The translations under genes were made by a program, and so were the position numbers. The notes under the pieces are model-generated. The model was not told where the DNA came from. It saw only the letters and a list, made by a program, of their open reading frames with translations, and made no database searches. 64,000 nucleotides of DNA from an uncultured Roseibium sp. (GTDB taxonomy: Bacteria; Pseudomonadota; Alphaproteobacteria; Rhizobiales; Stappiaceae). Shown here piece after piece: positions 1-11,516 of this stretch. The stretch lies in NCBI RefSeq assembly GCF_947494555.1, contig NZ_CANLVF010000008.1, positions 110,537-174,536 on the forward strand, given 5' to 3'. Every line of letters starts with the position of its first letter. Position 1 is the stretch's first letter.

Positions 1-867
1 GACAATCGCCCAGGCACCGGCAAAGACGTCGCCGCCATGAGACATTGTCATCTCGTGGCGCTCAATGGCTTCCATGGCGCGTTTCGACCAGTTCAAACCA
101 GCAAAGAGGACATCGCTCCCGGCCGTCAGCCCGCGTTCTGTCACGGCCTTGCGAGCCCCGAAGGCGATCGCGTCTGTTGCACCCCAGATCGCATCGACCT
201 GCGTACGCGTCAAAACGTCTTTGGTTCTTGCAAAAGCGGTCTCTTCGTTCCAGTCCACAGGAATTGCGTGCAGGAGCTCAACGTCGGGATTTTCGGCGAC
301 AGCACGCTGCATGCCTGTTTCGCGCAGAAGCCCAGATGGCGTCGACGTGTCCCCCGTTAGAGCAAGCAGTCGGATTTTCTCCGCGCCGGCGCGCATGCCC
401 CTCCTCTTGTTGATGAGAGAAAGCGCCATTTCGTAACCGGCATTTTCATTATCCGGCGCGATTGACGCAATAACCCGGCGCAGATCAATTCCGCGCGCCT
501 CGAGGAGCGACCGCTGCGTTCGTGTGAGCGTGTTCAGCAGGAACAGAACCTTGCTTGACGTACCATCGAGCAGATGAAGCAGTCTGGCGGCCGACTGATA
601 TTCATTCACCAGGATGAAGTAGTCGGGAAGGTCCCCTTCCTCCAGGCGCTGCTTCAGCACCATTTCCATGCCGTAGGGCTGTCTGTCAGCGTTCAGGATT
701 TCGAGATCAATATTCAGATCGTCTGCGGCTGCGGTCATTGTTCGGGAGACTTCACCCCAAAAACCGTCACTGCCGCCTGGGTTGATGAAGCTTACCCGAA
801 AGTCTGCAGCTTGGACTGCCCCGGCAAAAAGCAGAATCACCACAAACAGAAAAGACCTTGGGATCAT
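1..867 (-). CDS. Periplasmic sugar-binding protein-like ABC transporter substrate-binding protein (3' end truncated by window edge)
   Basis: Manual minus-strand translation from ATG at 867: MIPRSFLFVVILLFAGAVQAADFRVSFINPGGSDGFWGEVSRTMTAAADDLNIDLEIL...; signal peptide and type-1 periplasmic-binding fold motifs; open to window start, absent from ORF track. Confidence 0.75.
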   Translation of the reverse strand, partial: MIPRSFLFVVILLFAGAVQAADFRVSFINPGGSDGFWGEVSRTMTAAADDLNIDLEILNADRQPYGMEMVLKQRLEEGDLPDYFILVNEYQSAARLLHLLDGTSSKVLFLLNTLTRTQRSLLEARGIDLRRVIASIAPDNENAGYEMALSLINKRRGMRAGAEKIRLLALTGDTSTPSGLLRETGMQRAVAENPDVELLHAIPVDWNEETAFARTKDVLTRTQVDAIWGATDAIAFGARKAVTERGLTAGSDVLFAGLNWSKRAMEAIERHEMTMSHGGDVFAGAWAIV

Positions 868-1151
868 AACTTGCCTATTTCGCCACACGAACTTCACGCT
901 TCGCAGCATCAGCGACGCTTTCCAGGACGGGCGCCGAGGAGCCTGATTAGGGCTCCATAGCTCCGAGCGTTCAAGTACCGACAGTAACATATGCACACAT
1001 ATCAATGACTTACCCAAGGGCACTTTCGGTGGAGAAGTGAGAACTCAAGCACTTGCAAGGTGCTCGATCAGCACCTTGATTTTGTTCATCTGCGAAAACT
1101 GAAGTATGATCGAGCCAACGAAAATCCCCGAATTCAAAACGGCGGAAGATC

Positions 1152-2060
1152 ATGTGCAATTTTGGCCGACTGGGACTGGCGATATTCTGTTGTGTATTTT
1201 TCCTGTCATTCGATGCGAGAGCTTTCACGCAACTTGATGAAATAGTCACATTGAAGCCGCGGGGAGAAGCGGACAATCGATATCGCTATGTCGAGGAACT
1301 GCTGCGCAAGGTGCTGCAGAAAGCTGATATCCATGCGTCGGTCACACAAGCTGCATCGGACTATTCAAGAGATCGCCTGCTGCAAGAGCTAATTATCGGC
1401 GAGAATATTCAGGTCATCGCGGAAGCGCCGAAACCGGGTTGGGAAGAAAAACTCATCCCAATTCGCATTCCGCTGCGCAAGGGAATTCAGGGGTTCCGGC
1501 TTTTGCTGATCAACAGACAGGATCAGAAAGCGCTGGCCAAAGTCGAAAACCTGGATGACCTCATGGCGTTTCCAACCGGCTCCGGTTCCCAATGGTCCAC
1601 GCGTGTTGTGATGGAAAGTGCAGGGTTCGAGGTCATTACTAGCGAGGATTACGAAACGCTTTTCAGGATGCTTCAGCTTCGGCGCTTTGTGACATTTGGA
1701 CGTGGTGTCAACGAGGCATTTGAAGAGCAGGCGAGTTTTTCAGGACAAAACCCGGACCTGATCGTTGAGGAAACACTGTGCATCTACATTCCGCTTCCGA
1801 CCTATTTTTTTGTAAGCCCCGCATATCCCGAACTGGCCGAAAAGATCGAAGCCGGTCTCATAGAAATGATTGAAGACGGCTCTTTCGACGAACATTTCCG
1901 CGCTTTTCATGAAGACGATCTCAAGCGCGCCAATCTGGGTTCCAGAAAGATATTTACGCTCACAAACCCTAATCTCAGCGAACACACGCCATTTGAGCAA
2001 TCCGACTATTGGTTCGATCCTGCTTCCGTTGGTGCAGTCATGAGCGAAGACGGCAGCTGA
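1152..2060 (+). CDS. Putative secreted periplasmic solute-binding-like (type 2 fold) protein
   Basis: ORF with N-terminal signal peptide (LAIFCCVFFLSFDARA) and SBP-like C-terminal half. Confidence 0.5.
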   Translation: MCNFGRLGLAIFCCVFFLSFDARAFTQLDEIVTLKPRGEADNRYRYVEELLRKVLQKADIHASVTQAASDYSRDRLLQELIIGENIQVIAEAPKPGWEEKLIPIRIPLRKGIQGFRLLLINRQDQKALAKVENLDDLMAFPTGSGSQWSTRVVMESAGFEVITSEDYETLFRMLQLRRFVTFGRGVNEAFEEQASFSGQNPDLIVEETLCIYIPLPTYFFVSPAYPELAEKIEAGLIEMIEDGSFDEHFRAFHEDDLKRANLGSRKIFTLTNPNLSEHTPFEQSDYWFDPASVGAVMSEDGS

Positions 2061-2176
2061 AACAAATCCTTCACAAGTCATCTGCCCGGCCTCACGAAGA
2101 AACACGTGGTGCGGTGCGTCAAAGTGTGAAAATCTAGCCCCTGTTTTCTGAACCTTAAGCTGATCAGGGTCACCGA

Positions 2177-5100
2177 ATGTCCATACGCGCAAGCATTTAT
2201 CACCTGACCCATTACCGTTATGACAGACCGGTCACGCTCAGTCCGCAAATCATCCGGCTTCGTCCGGCGCCTCACAGCAGAACGCGTGTGCTGTCACATT
2301 CGCTGAAGGTCTCGCCCGGCGGACATTTCGTCAATCATCAGCAAGACCCTTATGGCAACTGGCTGGCGCGTTTCGTCTTTCCCGAACCGGTGCGTGAATT
2401 CAAGATCGAAGTGGATCTTGTCGCCGACATGAGCGTCTATAACCCGTTTGATTTCTTCATCGAGGAAACGGCAGAGGAGTGGCCGTTCGACTATCCGGAA
2501 GAACTGCGGGCGGACCTCGAGATCTACCGGCGCACCGAAACACCGGGGCCGCACCTTGCCGCATTCCTGGACGCCGTTCCGAGGGAAAAGGAGCGGACAA
2601 TTGACTTTATCGTTGCCTTGAACAGCCGCGTCTCGAACGAAGTCGGCTACGTCATTCGCATGGAACCGGGTGTTCAAACGCCCGAAGAAACCTTTGAACG
2701 GGGCACGGGCAGTTGCCGCGATTCGAGCTGGCTGCTGGTTCAGGCCCTTCGGCATCTCGGCTTTGCCGCGCGATTTGTCTCCGGTTACCTCATTCAGTTG
2801 AAGCCTGACCTGGAAGCACTGGACGGACCATCGGGAACCGATCACGATTTCACTGACCTTCACGCATGGGCCGAAGTCTATCTTCCGGGCGCGGGATGGA
2901 TCGGCCTCGACCCGACCTCAGGTCTCCTGACCGGCGAAAGCCACATCCCTCTGGCAGCAACCCCTCATTACACGAACGCGGCGCCGATCGTCGGCTTGGC
3001 GAGTGAGGCTGAGGTTGATTTTTCATTCGACATGCGGGTTTCAAGGATCGCGGAGCATCCGCGCATTACCAAGCCCTTTTCAGAAGAATCCTGGACGGCC
3101 CTGAACACTCTCGGCGACGACGTCGATCGCATCCTCGCGCAGGAAGACGTCCGGCTGACCATGGGCGGCGAACCCACCTTCGTTTCCATTGACGATTTTG
3201 AATCTGACGAATGGAACACGGATGCTGTCGGCCCGACGAAACGTGATCTGGCGGACAAGCTCATCCGCCGCCTCAAGCACCGTTTTGCGCCCGGCGGTTT
3301 TCTTCATTACGGCCAGGGCAAGTGGTATCCGGGCGAAACGTTGCCCCGCTGGACCTTTTCACTCTACTGGCGGCGGGACGAAAAACCGATCTGGCAGGAT
3401 ACGAACCTGATCGCCGAGGAAGGCACCGAGACCGGTGCAAACGCCGAGCAGGCCCAATCGCTGATGCGGCAAATAGCAACGCTTCTCGAGCTGGACCCGG
3501 AATATGTCGTGCCCGCCTATGAAGACCCCGCTGTCTGGATGGTCAAGGAGAGAAATCTCCCGGAAAATGTCACACCGGACAATTCCAAGCTTGAGGATGC
3601 CGAAGCACGGCACCGCATCGCACGGGTGTTCGACCGTGGACTTACAAATCCAGCCGGTTACATTTTGCCCGTTCAGCGCTGGCAGTCGAAGTCAACCGAA
3701 AGACGCTGGCGAACGGAACGCTGGAAGCTGCGCCGGGATGCGCTCTTTCTTGTCCCGGGCGACAGTCCGGCCGGCTATCGACTGCCGCTGGAGTCGCTTC
3801 CCTATGTAAGCCCCGCGCAGTATCCCTATACGAACATTGCCGATCCCTCGGTACCGCGTGATCCATTGCCGGAGTTCACCGTCGAACCGCGTACTGCGCC
3901 ACAACAGAACATTGCGCGTTTCACAGCAAACGAACCGCAACAGGAGCGTCAGGAACAAGTTGCCCCGGACGGTGAATTGGGAGATGCGACGGTCAGGACC
4001 GCGCTTTCGGTCGAGCCGCGCGATGGCCGCCTGTGTATCTTCATGCCGCCGGTTGAACGGCTTGAGGACTATCTGGAACTGATTGCCACGGCCGAGGCGG
4101 CCGCCGCCGAATTGGAGCTGCCTGTCCATATAGAAGGATATCCGCCTCCGACCGACCCACGTATGAACGTGATCCGCGTGGCGCCGGATCCCGGTGTCAT
4201 AGAAGTCAACATTCATCCTGCCACCAGTTGGAAGGAGTGTGTCGCAATCACCGAAAACGTCTATGAGGAAGCGCGGCAAACCCGTCTGGGGGCCGACAAG
4301 TTCATGATTGACGGCAAGCACACAGGCACTGGAGGCGGCAATCACGTGGTGGTTGGCGGAGGGACGCCGCTGGACAGTCCCTTCCTCAGGCGTCCCGATC
4401 TTCTGCGCAGCCTCATCCTGCATTGGCAACGGCACCCGAGCCTCTCCTATCTTTTTTCGGGATTGTTCATCGGCCCAACCTCGCAGGCACCCAGGGTGGA
4501 CGAAGCCAGACATGACGGGCTCTATGAACTTGAGGTCGCGCTGTCTCAGATCCACCGGCCAAACGAGGGGCCGGCCCCGTTTCCGTGGCTTGTAGACAGG
4601 CTGTTGCGAAACATTCTCGTCGACGTAACGGGAAATACCCATCGCGCCGAAATCTGCATCGACAAGCTTTATTCGCCGGATGGTCCTACGGGCCGCCTCG
4701 GGCTGGTTGAATTCAGGGGTTTCGAGATGCCGCCGGACCCGCGGATGAGTCTTGCCCAGCAATTGCTGTTGCGAGCTCTGATCGCCCGGCTTTGGCAACA
4801 TCCCCTATCAGGCAATCTGACGCGCTGGGGCACCACCCTTCATGATCGGTACATGCTGCCGCACCATATCTGGGTTGATTTCATGGAAGTGCTTCAGGAT
4901 CTGCGGCACCACGGTTTTGCCATGCGTCCCGAGTGGTTTGAGGCACAATCCGAATTCAGGTTTCCGTTCTGCGGCGAGATCGAGGTTGACGGCGTCCATC
5001 TGGAACTGCGCCAGGCGCTCGAACCCTGGCATGTTCTCGGCGAGACCGGAGCGATCGGCGGAACCGCACGCTATACCGACAGCTCAACGGAGCGCCTTCA

Positions 5101-5509
5101 GGTGAAACTGACGACCGCGGATCCTGAGCGTTACAGTGTCACCTGCAATCGCCGGCTGCTTCCATTGCAGAAAACCGACACGAGCGGCGTTGCTGTTGCA
5201 GGCGTCCGATACAAGGCCTGGCAGCCTGCGATGGCACTTCATCCCGTTCACCCGGTAGACGCTCCACTCACCTTCGATATCTTCGACCGCTGGAGTGGCC
5301 GCGCACTCGGTGGCTGCGTTTATCACGTGGCCCATCCGGGCGGCCGCAGCTACGAGACGTTTCCCGTCAATGGCAACGAGGCGGAAGCCCGGCGGCTATC
5401 GCGTTTCGAATCGCACGGTCACACACCAGGTCTTTACGTCCCTCAAGCGGAGCAACCGCACCCGGAATTTCCGCTGACCTTGGACCTCAGGCGTCCTGCC
5501 GGTGTATAA
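2177..5509 (+). CDS. Transglutaminase-like protein with DUF2126 domain
   Basis: 1110 aa; N-terminal transglutaminase core ([43 protein letters not shown]) followed by large DUF2126-type region. Confidence 0.9.
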   Translation: MSIRASIYHLTHYRYDRPVTLSPQIIRLRPAPHSRTRVLSHSLKVSPGGHFVNHQQDPYGNWLARFVFPEPVREFKIEVDLVADMSVYNPFDFFIEETAEEWPFDYPEELRADLEIYRRTETPGPHLAAFLDAVPREKERTIDFIVALNSRVSNEVGYVIRMEPGVQTPEETFERGTGSCRDSSWLLVQALRHLGFAARFVSGYLIQLKPDLEALDGPSGTDHDFTDLHAWAEVYLPGAGWIGLDPTSGLLTGESHIPLAATPHYTNAAPIVGLASEAEVDFSFDMRVSRIAEHPRITKPFSEESWTALNTLGDDVDRILAQEDVRLTMGGEPTFVSIDDFESDEWNTDAVGPTKRDLADKLIRRLKHRFAPGGFLHYGQGKWYPGETLPRWTFSLYWRRDEKPIWQDTNLIAEEGTETGANAEQAQSLMRQIATLLELDPEYVVPAYEDPAVWMVKERNLPENVTPDNSKLEDAEARHRIARVFDRGLTNPAGYILPVQRWQSKSTERRWRTERWKLRRDALFLVPGDSPAGYRLPLESLPYVSPAQYPYTNIADPSVPRDPLPEFTVEPRTAPQQNIARFTANEPQQERQEQVAPDGELGDATVRTALSVEPRDGRLCIFMPPVERLEDYLELIATAEAAAAELELPVHIEGYPPPTDPRMNVIRVAPDPGVIEVNIHPATSWKECVAITENVYEEARQTRLGADKFMIDGKHTGTGGGNHVVVGGGTPLDSPFLRRPDLLRSLILHWQRHPSLSYLFSGLFIGPTSQAPRVDEARHDGLYELEVALSQIHRPNEGPAPFPWLVDRLLRNILVDVTGNTHRAEICIDKLYSPDGPTGRLGLVEFRGFEMPPDPRMSLAQQLLLRALIARLWQHPLSGNLTRWGTTLHDRYMLPHHIWVDFMEVLQDLRHHGFAMRPEWFEAQSEFRFPFCGEIEVDGVHLELRQALEPWHVLGETGAIGGTARYTDSSTERLQVKLTTADPERYSVTCNRRLLPLQKTDTSGVAVAGVRYKAWQPAMALHPVHPVDAPLTFDIFDRWSGRALGGCVYHVAHPGGRSYETFPVNGNEAEARRLSRFESHGHTPGLYVPQAEQPHPEFPLTLDLRRPAGV

Positions 5510-5551
5510 GGCCTTCAACGCGTTGAAGAAGCCGGACTGGGAATGATGTGA

Positions 5552-7957
5552 ATGAGCTTGGATGAAACAGCAAAGAGCGGCGACCTGGAATACGACTTGT
5601 TGAAGTCGTACCATCCTTTTCCGGGCGTTTCCGACGAACTGCTTGATCCCAGCGGCACTGTCCGGCCGGTCTGGAGACCGTTCCTTGATCACCTGTCCTC
5701 TTTGTCCGCTGAAGACATCGGCGACCGGTTCGCGCGCGGTAATCAGTATCTCAACGACGCGGGCGTTTACTTTCGCCAGTACGGGCAAGATGGTGCGCTG
5801 GAGCGTGAATGGCCGCTGAGCCATATTCCGGTGATTATCGGCGAGAGCGACTGGCAAACGATTGCCGAAGGGCTGGTTCAGCGCGCAGAACTTCTCGAAA
5901 AGGTTGTGGGCGATCTTTATGGCGAAAACCGGCTCGTCACCAATGGATATCTGCCCGCGAGCCTGATAGCCGAAAGTCCCGAATGGCAGCGGCCGCTTGT
6001 CGGCATCACGCCGCGTTCAGGGCATTTCCTCCATTTCCTGGCGTTTGAAATCGGCCGCGGACCGGACGGCACCTGGTGGGTATTGTCCGACAGGGCGCAA
6101 GCACCCTCAGGAGCCGGTTTTGCGCTTGAAAACCGCGTCGCGACAGGCCGTGTCTTCAACGAGTATTTTGCCAAGGCAAATGTGCACCGTCTTGCCGGGT
6201 TCTTCCGCAGGTTTCGGGATCAGGTTCTGGACTTGCGCGGCGAGCAGGACAGCCGCGTCTCGATCCTGACACCTGGCCCGTTGAACGATACCTACTTCGA
6301 ACACGCCTACATCGCACGTTATCTCGGCTTCATGCTGCTCGAAGGCGAGGATCTGACGGTTGAGAACGGTCATCTGATGGTGCGCACCGTTGCCGGATTG
6401 AAACCGATCAGCGTTCTTTGGCGCCGTCTCGATTCTGCATGGACCGATCCCGTCGAATTGAACGAAGAATCGCATATCGGGACACCCGGCATAGTTCAGG
6501 CTGTGCGTGAAGGTAACGTGACGATGGTCAACGCACTCGGTACGGGCATTCTAGAAACCCGTGCCCTGCTCGCCTTCCTGCCACGCATTTGCGAACAACT
6601 TTTGGGAACACGGCTGAAGCTGCCCAACGTCGCGACGTGGTGGTGCGGTGAGGAATCCACCCGGTCCTATGTCAAAGAGCATGCGGCAGCCATGATGTTC
6701 AGTCCCGCGCTGTCGACCGCACTGCCTTTCACGTCCGGGCAAACCGACTTTATCGGAAAGGATTCAGACAGGTTTCACAAGGGCATCCTGGAGAACTGGA
6801 TCGATACGGAAAAAGGTGGCCTCGTCGCCCAGGAAGCGGTCACGCTCTCCACCACGCCGGCTTACCATGACGGTTTGCTCGTCCCGCGCCCGATGAGCCT
6901 GCGCGTCTTCCTGGCGCGCACCCACGCAGGCTGGGAAGTCATGTCTGGCGGATTTGCCCGGATCGGCAAGGCGGAAAGCGCAAGCGCGATTGCAATGCAG
7001 GCAGGTGGATCGGCTGCCGATGTCTGGATCGTCGGCAAGCGCAAGCTGGCGATGGACACCCTGCTTCACCAAAGCGAATCGCCCTTCTTCAAATCGCAGT
7101 CAGGGGCACTTCCCTCACGGGCTGCGGACAATCTCTTCTGGCTCGGAAGATATGTCGAGCGGGCCGAAGGAGCAGTCCGCTTGCTGCGGGCCTATCATGC
7201 ACGCTTGCTCGAAACCGCAGATCCGGAAGCGCCGCTGATCGCGCGTACAGCCGACTATCTTGAAGACATCGGGGTCGCTCCCGAGACGCCGATCCCGGAC
7301 GGTCTGTGCGCCATGCTGCAGTCTGCCGTGAACAGTGCCGGCAAGGTTCGGGACCGTTTTTCCGTCGACGGCTGGCTTGCGCTCAACGACCTCGCCCAGA
7401 CTGCCAACGGTGCGCGCCAGGTCATGAAGGACAACGCGGATGTGCCGCGGGCCATGAGCCTGTTGCTGCGCAAGATCACCGGGTTTTCGGGACTGGTCCA
7501 CGAAAACATGTACCGCTTCACCGGCTGGCGTTTCCTGAGCATTGGACGCGCGCTGGAACGCGCGAACAGAATGGCCGATCTGCTGTCCGGTTTCACCGGG
7601 CCGGATGCTCCGGAAGGTGCCCTGGAATTGCTGCTCGAGGTCGGGGACAGCGCAATGTCCATGAGCAGGCGCTATGCCGTCTCCCTTTCGCATGCGACGG
7701 TTCTCGACCTGCTTGCGATGGACCCGAAGAACCCGCGTTCGGTCATGCATCAGCTTACCGACATGAAAGACCATATCAGTGTGCTTCCCGGCGCTTCGGA
7801 AAACGGGTACCTGTCAGATCTTGCCCGCGCGGTCCTGCAGGTCCACACGAGCCTTGCCGTTGCCACACCCGAAACCCTGACACCGGAATCACTCGGCGAA
7901 TTGAGGGACCAGATCGCGTTCCTCTCGGTCGAGCTTTCCGATACATACATCCGATAG
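5552..7957 (+). CDS. Circularly permuted type-2 ATP-grasp protein fused to Alpha-E domain
   Basis: 801 aa; ATP-grasp part to about aa 500, then Alpha-E part (SRAADNLFWLGRYVERAEGAVRLLRAYHARL); sits between two transglutaminase genes. Confidence 0.88.
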   Translation: MSLDETAKSGDLEYDLLKSYHPFPGVSDELLDPSGTVRPVWRPFLDHLSSLSAEDIGDRFARGNQYLNDAGVYFRQYGQDGALEREWPLSHIPVIIGESDWQTIAEGLVQRAELLEKVVGDLYGENRLVTNGYLPASLIAESPEWQRPLVGITPRSGHFLHFLAFEIGRGPDGTWWVLSDRAQAPSGAGFALENRVATGRVFNEYFAKANVHRLAGFFRRFRDQVLDLRGEQDSRVSILTPGPLNDTYFEHAYIARYLGFMLLEGEDLTVENGHLMVRTVAGLKPISVLWRRLDSAWTDPVELNEESHIGTPGIVQAVREGNVTMVNALGTGILETRALLAFLPRICEQLLGTRLKLPNVATWWCGEESTRSYVKEHAAAMMFSPALSTALPFTSGQTDFIGKDSDRFHKGILENWIDTEKGGLVAQEAVTLSTTPAYHDGLLVPRPMSLRVFLARTHAGWEVMSGGFARIGKAESASAIAMQAGGSAADVWIVGKRKLAMDTLLHQSESPFFKSQSGALPSRAADNLFWLGRYVERAEGAVRLLRAYHARLLETADPEAPLIARTADYLEDIGVAPETPIPDGLCAMLQSAVNSAGKVRDRFSVDGWLALNDLAQTANGARQVMKDNADVPRAMSLLLRKITGFSGLVHENMYRFTGWRFLSIGRALERANRMADLLSGFTGPDAPEGALELLLEVGDSAMSMSRRYAVSLSHATVLDLLAMDPKNPRSVMHQLTDMKDHISVLPGASENGYLSDLARAVLQVHTSLAVATPETLTPESLGELRDQIAFLSVELSDTYIR

Positions 7958-7994
7958 CCCGGGTTCCACCGGGCTGACAGTCTGCGAGTTCGCC

Positions 7995-8870
7995 GTGCTT
8001 TATGATGTGAGCCTGGAAATCACTTACGACTATGCGAGTTCCGCGTATTCGGGGCGTCACGCGTTGCGGCTGTTGCCTGCAACAATACCCGGTGAACAAA
8101 GGCTTCTGTCTTCAAGTATCCGGCTTTCACCGGGCCCGACGGAACGACGCGACCGGAAAGACTTTTTTGAAAATGCGGTCACGGACGTCATATATCGCAG
8201 GGCCCACAGCGAATTGACTTTCAGACTGGCCGCCAGGATCGACCGGACCGCAACGCCGGAGGAACTGGACATTTCACCGCCACTTCCGGTTTTGGCCCGG
8301 GAATTGGCAAACGTCCAGTCGCTTGAGCCGGACGAACCGGTTCATTTTCTGACGGCCTCTCCAAGGTTGCCGCTGGATCCCGCCTTCGCCGTCTATGCCC
8401 AGGAGCACGTCAATTCGGGAAGTACCGCGCTTTCGGCGGTCGAAACGATTGGAAAGGCGCTGCACGAAGACCTGGAATTTGATGCCGACGCCACGTCCGT
8501 CGATACGCCCGCGCTTGAGGCCTTCGAGCGCCGTCATGGTGTGTGCCAGGACTTTTCGCACATCATGATTGCCTGCTTGCGCAGTATTGGTATTCCGGCA
8601 GGCTACGTCAGCGGTTTCCTGCGCACGATCCCGCCCGAGGGACAACCGCGTCTTGAAGGCGCCGATGCCATGCATGCCTGGGTGCGTGCCTGGTGCGGAA
8701 TTGAAGTTGGCTGGGTCGAATACGACCCGACCAACGCCCTTCGGGTCGGCCAGGATCATATTGTGGTCGCCAGGGGCCGGGACTACGGTGATGCGGCGCC
8801 CGTGAAAGGCGTGTTGCACACGGCGGGTACACAGACCACCGGTCACAAGGTGGATGTGATTCCAAGATAA
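7995..8870 (+). CDS. Transglutaminase family protein
   Basis: RRHGVCQDFSHIMIACLRSIGIPAGYVSGFL, DAMHAWVRAWCGIEVGWVEYDPTN motifs. Confidence 0.9.
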   Translation: MLYDVSLEITYDYASSAYSGRHALRLLPATIPGEQRLLSSSIRLSPGPTERRDRKDFFENAVTDVIYRRAHSELTFRLAARIDRTATPEELDISPPLPVLARELANVQSLEPDEPVHFLTASPRLPLDPAFAVYAQEHVNSGSTALSAVETIGKALHEDLEFDADATSVDTPALEAFERRHGVCQDFSHIMIACLRSIGIPAGYVSGFLRTIPPEGQPRLEGADAMHAWVRAWCGIEVGWVEYDPTNALRVGQDHIVVARGRDYGDAAPVKGVLHTAGTQTTGHKVDVIPR

Positions 8871-8917
8871 GATCGGTCAGCGGATCGCCTAACCAGGTTC
8901 CGTAAATTTGTCCCGAA

Positions 8918-9039
8918 TTGTCATCCCGGCTTGCCGTGCAAACGGCAAGACAGGGATCCAGCACCCCGTCGGGTCGAAGACAAAAATACAAAAGGTTACC
9001 GGTTTCCGGCATTCCGCTGCGCTTCAGCCGGAATGACAA
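8918..9039. repeat. Dispersed intergenic palindromic repeat, family A, copy 1
   Basis: Ends TTGTCATCCCGGC...GCCGGAATGACAA; inverted-orientation homolog at 55456-55585. Confidence 0.8.
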
Positions 9040-9108
9040 GTCTATCGATAGGAGATCGCCTCACAAGGTCTGTTGCGAGGCAGACAGGACAGCAATCGTT
9101 GAGTCCCG

Positions 9109-10167
9109 TCAGCGTATGGCCTGATCCTCTCCGTCGAAGAAATGCATGCGCATTTCATCGAACTTCAGGCCAATTCTAGCGCCTTCCTCGATAGTCTCGC
9201 TGCCGCTTATCCTGACAAGGATGGTTTCCAGGCCGTCCAGAGCAACGTAGAGGAAAATGTCGGCTCCGAGATATTCGGCGACCTCAACGGTTCCACTGCA
9301 ATGGCCTTCCCCTTCGGCAACGATCGTCATGTGCTCGGGGCGAATGCCGAGCTTGACCGGCTTCTGTGAAAGACCGGCGTGCGGATAATGACCCCCACCA
9401 TGACCCTGGAGCGAGAACTGATCGCCGGAGACGGAACATGGCAGCACATTCATTTTCGGTGACCCGATAAACTGTGCAACGAAAAGGTTGTCCGGCCGCT
9501 CGTAAAGTTCGCGCGGCGAACCGACCTGTTCGATCCGGCCAGCCTGCAGAACCACGATCTTGTCCGCCAGCGTCATCGCTTCGACCTGATCGTGCGTGAC
9601 GTAGATCATCGTGGTCCCGAGGCTCTTATGGAGGCGCGCGACCTCAAAGCGCATTTCGACCCTGAGCGCGGCATCGAGATTGGAAAGCGGTTCGTCAAAC
9701 AGGAAGGCGCTCGGTTCGCGCACGATGGCGCGGCCGATGGCAACGCGCTGTCTTTGTCCACCCGACAACGCCTTTGGCCTGCGGTCAAGATAATCGTCGA
9801 GCTTGAGCACTTCGGCGGCTGCGTTGACCTTGCTTTCGATTTCAGGTTTCGGGATGCCCGCCGTTTTCAGGCCGAAGCCGACATTTTCCCTGACCGACAT
9901 ATGCGGATAAAGGGCGTAGGACTGAAACACCATCGACAGACCGCGCCCTGATGGCGGCAAAGCCGTGACGTCCTTGCTGTCGATCTCGATTGATCCCCGG
10001 CTGGTCTCTTCCAGACCTGAAATCAGCCGCAGCAACGTCGACTTTCCACAACCGGAAGGACCAACAAAAATGACGAACTCACCGTCCTGAATATCCAGGT
10101 CTATGCCCTTGATGACCTGAAGATCGCCGAACCATTTTTCGACCTTGTTGAGCTGAATCGCGCCCAT
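9109..10167 (-). CDS. Sugar ABC transporter ATP-binding protein (UgpC/MsmK-type)
   Basis: Walker [13 protein letters not shown], signature [17 protein letters not shown], Walker [17 protein letters not shown]-like C-terminus. Confidence 0.95.
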   Translation of the reverse strand: MGAIQLNKVEKWFGDLQVIKGIDLDIQDGEFVIFVGPSGCGKSTLLRLISGLEETSRGSIEIDSKDVTALPPSGRGLSMVFQSYALYPHMSVRENVGFGLKTAGIPKPEIESKVNAAAEVLKLDDYLDRRPKALSGGQRQRVAIGRAIVREPSAFLFDEPLSNLDAALRVEMRFEVARLHKSLGTTMIYVTHDQVEAMTLADKIVVLQAGRIEQVGSPRELYERPDNLFVAQFIGSPKMNVLPCSVSGDQFSLQGHGGGHYPHAGLSQKPVKLGIRPEHMTIVAEGEGHCSGTVEVAEYLGADIFLYVALDGLETILVRISGSETIEEGARIGLKFDEMRMHFFDGEDQAIR

Positions 10168-10187
10168 GTCTGAAGTCCTCCGGCTTG

Positions 10188-11477
10188 TTAAGCTGCTTGT
10201 TCAACGTGTGTTGGAGATGCCCAGGTCAACCAGATGGCTGCCGTCCACGAAAATGTGCCTCCTCCGGCACCTGCCGCTGTTTCCGGGCTGAAATACTCGG
10301 CAAAGCCGCTCGCTTCGACGAGGCTTGCCGTGTCATTCCTGAGCCGTTCCGCGCGCGCGCTGTCGCCGACTTCGGCGAAACCCCTGGCGATCATGTAGTT
10401 CACCATGGCCCAAACCGGACCGCGCCAGTACCTGAGCGGTTCGTAGCTGGTATGTTCGGGATCGTAGGACGGCATCAGATAGCGAACCTTTTCGGCGATC
10501 CTGTCAAAGTGCCCCTGGAGCGATTCCAGCGTTTCCTGGTCGGCAATGCCGGCATAAGGAGCAAGGAAAGACATGCTTGAAATCCCGTCCGTGTGTTTGC
10601 CGGATCTCCGGTCCAGCGCAACATGGGCTTTCAAGCCATCATGCCAAAGGGATTTCACACCGGTTTCCATCCGGTTTATCCATCCCTTGATTTCATCCGC
10701 TTCCGCGTCCTTGCCCAGTTTCTCGGCCAACGTCAGAAGGTCGCGGGACGCCCGCAGGAAAATAAACGTGACCCCCGGATCGGCGACAAAGAAGGGACAG
10801 GTTCTTGCAACTTCGGCCGGGTCCCAACCGACATTCCGGCAGGCGGCCATGATGCTCAGATACCTGTCGTAGTCTTCCTTGTGCGGCCGCATCGCCGGAT
10901 CGACATGTGAAGTATCCTTACGCTCATAGGGTCCGATGTCCTTCACGACAACGGCACGCAGAGCGTCGTCCCAATCCGGCAGGTTATCCCGGCCAGATTC
11001 CCAGGGATGGATGACGGACATGGCACCCTTTGCCTCCGGATCCCGGTAGGCGAGGAACCACCGGTGCCAGTTCATCAGGCTGGGAAAGAGGGCAGCGGCG
11101 CGGCCGAGTGCCTTCCCGCTGGTGTCGCTGTCAACAAGATCGCTGATAACCGTGGCGGCAACCGGTGGCTGTGAATGGCCCGAGCTCGGGATGGGACCGC
11201 CATCTGTTCCCCAAACTGAAGGACCGGGAAAGTAGCTCGGATCATCCTTTCGAAAGAGAATGTGAGGAACCATCCCGTCCCGCCATTGACCTTCGAAGAG
11301 CATTTCGATTTCCCGCCACGCCCGATCCTGATCGAAGGTCGCGAAACCAAGAGCCACGAACACCGAATCCCAGTTCCACTGATAGGGATAAAGCCCCTTG
11401 GTCGGTACCGTGTACCCACCCTGATCATTTTCGATCAGGATGGATTTTGCTGTTTGATCTAAGTCTGCGCTTGACAC
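10188..11477 (-). CDS. GH63-like (MGH1-like) glycosidase, candidate glucosylglycerate/mannosylglycerate-type hydrolase
   Basis: [55 protein letters not shown] motifs of (alpha/alpha)6 GH63 proteins; inside an ABC sugar operon. Confidence 0.75.
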   Translation of the reverse strand: MSSADLDQTAKSILIENDQGGYTVPTKGLYPYQWNWDSVFVALGFATFDQDRAWREIEMLFEGQWRDGMVPHILFRKDDPSYFPGPSVWGTDGGPIPSSGHSQPPVAATVISDLVDSDTSGKALGRAAALFPSLMNWHRWFLAYRDPEAKGAMSVIHPWESGRDNLPDWDDALRAVVVKDIGPYERKDTSHVDPAMRPHKEDYDRYLSIMAACRNVGWDPAEVARTCPFFVADPGVTFIFLRASRDLLTLAEKLGKDAEADEIKGWINRMETGVKSLWHDGLKAHVALDRRSGKHTDGISSMSFLAPYAGIADQETLESLQGHFDRIAEKVRYLMPSYDPEHTSYEPLRYWRGPVWAMVNYMIARGFAEVGDSARAERLRNDTASLVEASGFAEYFSPETAAGAGGGTFSWTAAIWLTWASPTHVEQAA

Positions 11478-11516
11478 AGATTTCTCCTTGGCCAGTGCGG
11501 CCGTTTCAAATTCGAT

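Noticed and set aside
37-436. Overlapping plus-strand ORFs at the window start
   Set aside because: Antisense to a minus-strand periplasmic binding protein gene that runs off the window edge.
3692-4801. 369-aa minus-strand ORF inside the DUF2126 gene
   Set aside because: Antisense shadow of a clear coding gene; composition rich in Arg/Gly/His without domain motifs.
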